A stretch of 36,958 nt of DNA, taken from assembly GCA_013151635.1 (NCBI GenBank), contig JAADHV010000074.1, forward strand, positions 1-36,958, written 5' to 3'. Source of the DNA: Deltaproteobacteria bacterium. Its GTDB lineage: Bacteria > Desulfobacterota > Desulfobacteria > Desulfobacterales > Desulfobacteraceae. Positions within the stretch are counted from its first letter, which is position 1. Each line of letters opens with the position of its first letter. Positions 32,288 to 36,958 of this stretch are shown here, piece by piece. The notes beneath the pieces are model-generated. The model saw nothing but the letters and a program-made list of their open reading frames with translations, had not been told where the DNA came from and made no database searches. Both the position numbers and the translations under genes were made by a program.

Positions 32288-33709
32288 TCAATCTTCTTTT
32301 CTACCATATACATCATCAAATCTTACAATATCATCCTCTCCCAGGTAAGAGCCTGACTGGACTTCGATTAGTTCCAAAGGTATCTTCCCCGGATTTTCCA
32401 GCCTGTGCATTGTTCCTAAGGGGATATAGGTGGATTCGTCTTCTTTGAGCAGCATTGTTTCTTCCCCCTTGGTGATGATTGCAGCACCCGACACCACTAT
32501 CCAATGTTCTGCACGATGAAAATGTTTTTGCAAAGAAAGCTTTGCACCTGGTTTTACCGTAATGCGCTTCACCTGGAATCTTTGTTCAACATCCGTGGTT
32601 TCATAACTGCCCCAGGGCCTGTATACTTTCCTGTGGTTAATGGATTCACGCCTGTTATTATCCTTTAATTGACTGACAATTTTCTTAACCTCCTGAACCC
32701 TGTCCCTTGGAGAAACCAGGATAGCGTCCTTTGTTTCAACAATAACAAATTTTTCAAGGCCGACAGCTGCAACCAGCCTGCTTTCGGAATTAATATAGGA
32801 GTCTTTTACACCATGGGTGAGGACATCCCCTTTAATAACATTCAGGTTTTTATCCTTTTTTCCTGTCTGCCAGAGGGCATCAAATGATCCAAGATCATTC
32901 CAGCCCGCGTCAAATGGGATCACAATTCCTTTTGATGTTTTTTCCATTACAGCATAATCAATGGAGTCGGAAGGAATGCCTTTAAACCCTTCAAGGCCAA
33001 GCCTGAAGAAATCAAGGTCCCGGACGCCGGCAGTTATAACTTTTCTACACTGCATTATAATATCAGGAGCATGGTTCTCAAGTTCTTTTACAATGGCTGA
33101 CGCCCTGAACATGAACATTCCTGAGTTCCAGCAATATGATCCTGACTCAAGATATTTTCCGGCAGTATCACGATCGGGTTTTTCAACAAATCTTTCTATT
33201 TTGGAAATGCCTTTGTCTTTTTCGAGCAACTCTCCTTTTTTAATATACCCGTACCCTGTTTCAGGAGAATCGGGAATAACCCCGAATGTTATTAAATCGC
33301 CTTTCAGGGCATATTCAAGACCTGTCTTTATTACGTTGTGAAAATCACTGACATTTTCAATCACGTGGTCTGCAGGTAATATAAGGAGGATTGGATCTTC
33401 ATTTTTTTTTGTTGCCATTAATGCGGCAAGAGCTATTGCAGGGGCGGTATTCCTTCCGACAGGCTCCAAAATAATTGCACCAGGCTCAATATTAATCTTT
33501 CTTAATTGTTCTGCTGTCATAAACCTGTGGGCTTCATTACAGACAACAATTGGTGCGCCCAGTGTTTTAATCCCTTCAAGCCTTAAAATAGTATTTTGTA
33601 GCATGGTATTTTCATTATAAATATCAATCAGCTGCTTTGGATAAAGCTTTCGTGATAAAGGCCAAAGCCTTGTCCCTGATCCACCTGCAAGGATTACCGG
33701 AATAATCAT
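32288..33709 (-). CDS. manC: Mannose-1-phosphate guanylyltransferase / mannose-6-phosphate isomerase
   Basis: A bifunctional enzyme making GDP-mannose for surface polysaccharides. The N-terminal nucleotidyltransferase shows VILAGGSGTRLWPLSRKLYP with KQL, then LPADHVI, and KIERFVEKPD. The C-terminal type II PMI cupin has RPWGSYETTD, then GAKLSLQKHFHRAEHWIVVSG and ESTYIPLGTMHRLENPG. The 473-residue length is standard for this fused form. The start overlaps the end of the ArsR-methyltransferase gene in an ATGA. No other sugar-nucleotide genes are nearby, so it serves a pathway encoded elsewhere. Confidence 0.95.
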   Translation of the reverse strand: MIIPVILAGGSGTRLWPLSRKLYPKQLIDIYNENTMLQNTILRLEGIKTLGAPIVVCNEAHRFMTAEQLRKINIEPGAIILEPVGRNTAPAIALAALMATKKNEDPILLILPADHVIENVSDFHNVIKTGLEYALKGDLITFGVIPDSPETGYGYIKKGELLEKDKGISKIERFVEKPDRDTAGKYLESGSYCWNSGMFMFRASAIVKELENHAPDIIMQCRKVITAGVRDLDFFRLGLEGFKGIPSDSIDYAVMEKTSKGIVIPFDAGWNDLGSFDALWQTGKKDKNLNVIKGDVLTHGVKDSYINSESRLVAAVGLEKFVIVETKDAILVSPRDRVQEVKKIVSQLKDNNRRESINHRKVYRPWGSYETTDVEQRFQVKRITVKPGAKLSLQKHFHRAEHWIVVSGAAIITKGEETMLLKEDESTYIPLGTMHRLENPGKIPLELIEVQSGSYLGEDDIVRFDDVYGRKED

Positions 33710-34638
33710 AATTTCTCCTTGAGTTTTTGTTTTGTTGCTGTGAACACATTAACTGCAAGCCCGTGATTTACATGATAAGAATCAACCTCCTTAATTTGAA
33801 AGCCAGTATCTAAAAGCCAGGTTTTTATTTTTTCCTTTTCAAACCCGAGCCATGATCCGCCCATAATCTCTTTTATTTTTTCCTTTTCATGTTTTTCAAA
33901 ATCCGACAGGACAAACAATCCGCCGGGCTTGAGCACCCTGTATACTTCGGCTATTGGCAATCTGGGCTGCGAGATATGGTGCAGGACCATATTCATAATT
34001 GCCGCATCAATTTCCTTATTTTTCATTGGAAGATGCTCAAGTTCTCCCAATCTTAATTCTGCATTACTGGTCCCTGAAAGCCTCAGCCTTGCCTGTTCCA
34101 GCATCTCAGGCGAGCTGTCTATGCCGATAAGTTTGTTTGGCACTTTAAAGGACAGTTTTTCAATGAGTTCTCCTGTACCGCAGCCAAGGTCTGAAATCTT
34201 GCCTTGAAAAGATAATTTCCCCATGATCACGGAATTCAGATCAAAATCGCCCAGAACTTCTTTTTTTAACCGATCCCACTGGGGAGCAACAGTCTTAAAA
34301 AAACGTTTTGTCCTGTTTTGACGAATTTTGATCATTTCACCGGCTTTTTTTAAATCCCGGCCTGCAATTTCTTCTTTCTCAAGAGTCTTATCAACAAGGG
34401 AAATCAGGGCATTGCATATATCATTTCCGGCAGCAGAATAATAAATAAAGCTTCCGTTTCTGCGGGAGGTTAAAAGTCCTGATTCCACAAGAATTTTTAA
34501 ATGCCTTGAAACACCGGACTGTATCATATCCACAACCAGGACAATTTCATTCACATTGAGTTCATATTGCTGCAGCACAATCAACAGCCGGAGGCGGGTT
34601 TTATCAGAGAGCGCCTTAAAACATTTAATCAGTTCCAT
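33706..34638 (-). CDS. ArsR-type HTH fused to a SAM-dependent methyltransferase
   Basis: Residues 1-90 form a winged-helix ArsR domain (FKALSDKTRLRLLIVL, VDMIQSGVSRHLKILVESG, then LLTSRRNGSFIYYS). The usual metal-sensing cysteines of ArsR/CadC are absent. Residues 130-300 are a class I methyltransferase with DLGCGTGEL (150-158), IGIDSSPEMLEQA and the LHHISQPRLPIAEVYRVLKPGG motif. Such fusions occur in delta-group bacteria, often beside SAM-cycle genes, and may sense or use SAM; here the next gene is manC. Methyl acceptor and operator are unknown. No ribosome site is obvious at the ATG. Confidence 0.88.
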   Translation of the reverse strand: MELIKCFKALSDKTRLRLLIVLQQYELNVNEIVLVVDMIQSGVSRHLKILVESGLLTSRRNGSFIYYSAAGNDICNALISLVDKTLEKEEIAGRDLKKAGEMIKIRQNRTKRFFKTVAPQWDRLKKEVLGDFDLNSVIMGKLSFQGKISDLGCGTGELIEKLSFKVPNKLIGIDSSPEMLEQARLRLSGTSNAELRLGELEHLPMKNKEIDAAIMNMVLHHISQPRLPIAEVYRVLKPGGLFVLSDFEKHEKEKIKEIMGGSWLGFEKEKIKTWLLDTGFQIKEVDSYHVNHGLAVNVFTATKQKLKEKL

Positions 34639-34661
34639 TTTAAAAAGACTTTAAATTATCC

Positions 34662-35339
34662 TTATAGGTTTATCTCCTGTCCGAATTGAAGAATCTGAGA
34701 GTTTAAATCAAGCTTTTCAACCTTTTTTTTAAAATCCCCTGGATTAGCTTTGATTACATCAAAAGTATTATAGTGCATGGGGATTACGCATCCGGGTTTA
34801 ATATACGAGCAGGCTCTTGCTGCATCGTCAATTCCCATGGTAAAATTATCACCAATCGGAACCATAAGATAATCTATGGAATATAATTCACCAATAAGTT
34901 TTAAATCCAGGAACAGGCCCGTATCACCCATATGGTAGATAATCTTATCCTGGATAAAAATTATAATTCCTGTTGCAGAGCCTATGCATTCTTTATCCGG
35001 TGTTACGGAACTGTGAAGAGCCTGGATTAATTTAATTTTCCCGAAATCAAATGAATAAGCTCCGCCAATATGCATGGGATGGGCTTTAGCTCCTTTTGCC
35101 GCAATATAACTTGCCAGTTCATTTTCACAAATACAAAGAGAATCGCATCTTTTTGCAATGCTTAAAGTATCACCGAAATGATCACCGTGGCCATGGGTAA
35201 GCAGGATATATTCCGCTTCAACATCAGACGCACCAACAGGAGAAGTTGGATTTCCGTCCAGGAAAGGGTCTATTAAAATTCTTGCACCATTATCAAGTGT
35301 GATTAAAAAAGAGGAATGTGAAAAGTATTTTAACTTCAT
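34662..35339 (-). CDS. UPF0173 metal-dependent hydrolase
   Basis: A 225-residue metallo-beta-lactamase-fold protein with the THGHGDH metal motif (48-54), an N-terminal LKYFSHSSFLI strand typical of UPF0173, HMGDTGLF, and PMHYNTFD near the C-terminus. These are the conserved ligands of the family. The substrate is unknown. AAAGGAG lies 7 bases before the ATG. It sits between the universal-stress gene and the ArsR-methyltransferase on one strand, so it is likely in the same operon. Confidence 0.9.
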   Translation of the reverse strand: MKLKYFSHSSFLITLDNGARILIDPFLDGNPTSPVGASDVEAEYILLTHGHGDHFGDTLSIAKRCDSLCICENELASYIAAKGAKAHPMHIGGAYSFDFGKIKLIQALHSSVTPDKECIGSATGIIIFIQDKIIYHMGDTGLFLDLKLIGELYSIDYLMVPIGDNFTMGIDDAARACSYIKPGCVIPMHYNTFDVIKANPGDFKKKVEKLDLNSQILQFGQEINL

Positions 35340-35353
35340 ATTAATCTCCTTTA

Positions 35354-35746
35354 TTATTTTACAGTCAAAACAGGGCAGTGGGATTCAAGAATCACAATCT
35401 GGGCCGTAGAACCAAAAATCAATTTTCCCACCTTTGACCGGCTTCTAACTCCTATAATAATTTCATCAACATTCTTTTCTCTGGCAAATTTTACAATATC
35501 CTCGCCTGGTTCAAGCCCTCTTATCAAAAGGTGTGTTTCACTCTTGACTCCAAAATCAACAAAATATGCTTTTGCCTGCTCAAGGTTTTTTTCAGCTTCA
35601 ACAATTTCTAATGTTTCAGTTTTATCACCACCGGTCATTGAAGTTACAATCAAAATCTCACCGTCAAATGCCTTGGCATGTTTCGCTGCTATATCCATCA
35701 AGTCCTTACCAACGTCTGTTCCCTTGTATCCTACCAGAATCTTCAT
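35354..35746 (-). CDS. Universal stress protein (UspA family)
   Basis: A 130-residue single USP domain: ILVGYKGTDVGKDLMDIAAK at the N-terminus, a conserved FVDFG...HLLIRGLEPGEDIVKFA segment, and IIIGVRSRSKVGKLIFGSTA at the phosphate loop. The G2xG9xG(S/T) ATP motif has Ser in place of the second Gly, so ATP binding may be weakened. No membrane segment. GAGG precedes the ATG. It is the first gene of the minus-strand operon leading to manC. Confidence 0.9.
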   Translation of the reverse strand: MKILVGYKGTDVGKDLMDIAAKHAKAFDGEILIVTSMTGGDKTETLEIVEAEKNLEQAKAYFVDFGVKSETHLLIRGLEPGEDIVKFAREKNVDEIIIGVRSRSKVGKLIFGSTAQIVILESHCPVLTVK

Positions 35747-35805
35747 TTTAATACCTCAATTTTCATTGTTTTGTAAAACTGCCACCAAACCTTTTGCCAT
35801 TGTTA

Positions 35806-35835
35806 ATAATATGATGTTTTTACCAGGTTTTTCAA
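35806..35835 (-). promoter_or_regulatory. Promoter for the USP-UPF0173-ArsR/MT-manC operon
   Basis: On the minus strand TTGAAA (plus 35830-35835), an 18-base spacer and TATTAT (plus 35806-35811) lie about 60 bp upstream of the USP ATG, right after the tRNA terminator. Confidence 0.55.
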
Positions 35836-35845
35836 TAGATATAAT

Positions 35846-35880
35846 TAAAAAAAGGGCCCTGGAAAACTTCCAGAACCCTT
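35846..35880 (-). terminator. Intrinsic terminator of the tRNA-Gly/tRNA-Cys operon
   Basis: On the minus strand AAGGG-tt-CTGGAA-gtt-TTCCAG-gg-CCCTT forms a strong hairpin with an internal mismatch, immediately followed by a T run (plus 35847-35853). It begins 10 bp after the tRNA-Cys 3' end. Confidence 0.85.
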
Positions 35881-35890
35881 GATTTTATTA

Positions 35891-35965
35891 TGGAGGCGGC
35901 TTCCGGATTTGAACCGGAGAATAACGGCTTTGCAGGCCGTTGCCTTACCCCTTGGCCAAGCCGCC
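35891..35965 (-). tRNA. tRNA-Cys (anticodon GCA)
   Basis: On the minus strand the gene starts GGCGGCT and ends with encoded CCA after discriminator U, the standard cysteine identity base. The anticodon loop CTGCAAA gives GCA. The 75-nt gene has a GTTCAAA-type T loop and lies 8 bp downstream of tRNA-Gly. Confidence 0.97.
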
Positions 35966-35973
35966 TTTTTATG

Positions 35974-36048
35974 TGGAGCGGGAAACGGGATTTGAACCCG
36001 CGACTTCGACCTTGGCAAGGTCGCACTCTACCACTGAGTTATTCCCGC
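35974..36048 (-). tRNA. tRNA-Gly (anticodon GCC)
   Basis: On the minus strand the gene starts GCGGGAA and ends with encoded CCA. The anticodon stem CGACC/GGTCG encloses loop TTGCCAA, giving GCC. It is the first gene of a two-tRNA operon with its promoter at 36066-36094. Confidence 0.97.
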
Positions 36049-36065
36049 CCAGCAAACAAGAGAGA

Positions 36066-36094
36066 TTTATATACTTGAACATTAAATTTGTCAA
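36066..36094 (-). promoter_or_regulatory. Promoter of the tRNA-Gly/tRNA-Cys operon
   Basis: On the minus strand TTGACA (plus 36089-36094), a 17-base spacer and TATAAA (plus 36066-36071) are near-perfect sigma70 elements, 18 bp upstream of the tRNA-Gly gene. Confidence 0.8.
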
Positions 36095-36102
36095 TATTAA
36101 AT

Positions 36103-36669
36103 TTAGAATGAAAGAAATTTTCTGGCCTTAATAAAGTAGTCAAGCCCTGACCAAATTGTAAAAATCAACGCACCATAAAGCAGGTACAAACCAATGACAT
36201 TAAAATGGATGCCAAAATAACTAAAATGCAATGTCAATGGTATAACAGCAGCAATCTGGAAACCTGTTTTGTATTTTCCAAGCCACGATGCTGCAACATC
36301 CTGCCGGTTTTCAATCAAAACGCACCTCAAGCCTGTCACGGCAAGTTCTCTTCCAATGATAACACAGGCAATCCATGCCTGCATAAATCCTAAAGATACG
36401 AGCATGACAAGTGTTGAGGCAACCAGAAGCTTATCTGCCAGAGGATCGAGAATTTTACCAAGTTTTGTAACCAAACCCCTGGTCCTTGCAAGATACCCGT
36501 CAAAATAATCTGTAATAGCTGCAATGGAAAAAAGGATAGCTGCAAGAAAGGTTGTGATTTTTGTTTCATATGTTAAAAGCACCACAATAACAGGAACAGC
36601 AACAATCCTGGATATAGTCATGAAATTTGGGGTCAGAACAATATTTTTAATTTTTCCGGACCAGGTCAT
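36103..36669 (-). CDS. pgsA: CDP-diacylglycerol--glycerol-3-phosphate 3-phosphatidyltransferase
   Basis: An inner-membrane enzyme making phosphatidylglycerol phosphate, the first committed step to phosphatidylglycerol and cardiolipin. The CDP-alcohol phosphatidyltransferase motif is complete: Asp57-Gly58, Ala61-Arg62, Gly71, Asp75 and Asp79 in DYFDGYLARTRG and KLGKILDPLADK. The N-terminal LTPNFMTISRIVAVP is also typical of PgsA. At 188 residues with about six hydrophobic segments it has normal length. It starts 6 bp after the TalC-type gene. Confidence 0.94.
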   Translation of the reverse strand: MTWSGKIKNIVLTPNFMTISRIVAVPVIVVLLTYETKITTFLAAILFSIAAITDYFDGYLARTRGLVTKLGKILDPLADKLLVASTLVMLVSLGFMQAWIACVIIGRELAVTGLRCVLIENRQDVAASWLGKYKTGFQIAAVIPLTLHFSYFGIHFNVIGLYLLYGALIFTIWSGLDYFIKARKFLSF

Positions 36670-36675
36670 TTTAAA

Positions 36676-36958
36676 TTATCCATTCTTTTTATTCCAGTCT
36701 GCCATAAAGGCGTCTATCCCTTTATCCGTCATATGATGGGATGCAAGTTTCTTTAAAATATTGTAGGGAATTGTGGCAATATCAGCGCCCATAAGGGCAG
36801 AATCGAGCACGTGAAGCGGGCTTCTGACACTGGCTACGATAACCTTTGTATCAAAGTCATAATTGTCAAAAATCTGAACAATTTCCTCAACCAGCCCCAT
36901 GCCTTCTTCGGCAAGGTCATCAAGACGGCCGACAAACGGGCTCACATATGTTGCACCG
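36676..36958 (-). CDS. Fructose-6-phosphate aldolase / TalC-type transaldolase, C-terminal part
   Basis: The reading frame runs off the window on its 5' side, leaving about 94 codons. The visible part has [18 protein letters not shown], then [35 protein letters not shown] and [15 protein letters not shown], all typical of the C-terminal half of the small TalC/FSA family. Whether it acts as transaldolase or aldolase cannot be decided without the N-terminal half. No start can be assigned within the window. Confidence 0.9.
   Translation of the reverse strand, partial: GATYVSPFVGRLDDLAEEGMGLVEEIVQIFDNYDFDTKVIVASVRSPLHVLDSALMGADIATIPYNILKKLASHHMTDKGIDAFMADWNKKNG

Noticed and set aside
35890-36131. 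Plus-strand reading frames across the tRNA-Cys/tRNA-Gly genes
   Set aside because: They are antisense translations of tRNA genes, a well-known source of false proteins (the RDLNPRL-type peptides).
1-36958. CRISPR array, transposon or prophage
   Set aside because: No spaced direct repeats, transposase, terminal inverted repeats or phage structural genes were seen.

Overview
The window is A+T-rich bacterial chromosome with densely packed operons. Gene content fits a delta-type anaerobe, most likely a Desulfobacterales sulfate reducer (inference). The supporting genes are a tungsten/molybdopterin aldehyde:ferredoxin oxidoreductase, a NikKMLQO-type nickel/cobalt ECF importer, a def-fmt-rsmB-PASTA-rpe run, and an outer-membrane lipid-transport set. 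No CRISPR array, insertion sequence or prophage is visible. It reads as core chromosome with some lineage-specific signalling genes.

Layout. (1) 247-504: two tandem tRNA-Leu genes on the minus strand, divergent from ribF and apparently sharing a self-complementary -10 box with it. (2) 626-8923, plus strand: ribF, def, fmt, rsmB, a PASTA-only membrane protein and rpe overlap or abut and form one flavin/translation/pentose operon, followed by an Fsr-like MFS transporter and a B12-binding-type radical SAM protein. (3) 8932-12152, minus: a small DUF4911-like protein, miaB, a SEC-C-tagged methionine aminopeptidase and a PlsC-type acyltransferase. (4) 12291-14648, minus: a hybrid sensor kinase; divergent from it are recJ (plus) and a small unknown gene. 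(5) 17031-22267, minus: nikK-nikM-nikL-nikQ-nikO and an AOR gene, preceded by a leader with an operator-like palindrome and a terminator-like hairpin. (6) 22508-27361, minus: a five-gene operon of a SLOG/YpsA-like protein, a rhomboid protease carrying a DnaJ C-terminal substrate-binding-like domain, and a YdbH-YnbE-YdbL-type envelope lipid-transport set. (7) 27455-31676: an HD-domain protein (plus) facing a minus-strand group of a YqgE-family protein, a dynamin-like GTPase, an unknown protein and a single-domain receiver whose only plausible start is AUU or AUA. (8) 31795-35746: an unknown protein (plus) facing a USP / UPF0173 hydrolase / ArsR-methyltransferase fusion / ManC operon (minus). 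(9) 35846-36958, minus: tRNA-Gly and tRNA-Cys with a clear promoter and intrinsic terminator, then pgsA and the 3' part of a TalC-type transaldolase cut by the window edge.

The most noteworthy items are the rhomboid-DnaJ-C fusion inside the SLOG-YdbH-YnbE-YdbL operon, the receiver gene with a non-canonical start codon, and the attenuator-like leader of the nickel transporter operon. Functions come from recognisable motifs in the translations; no database search was run.
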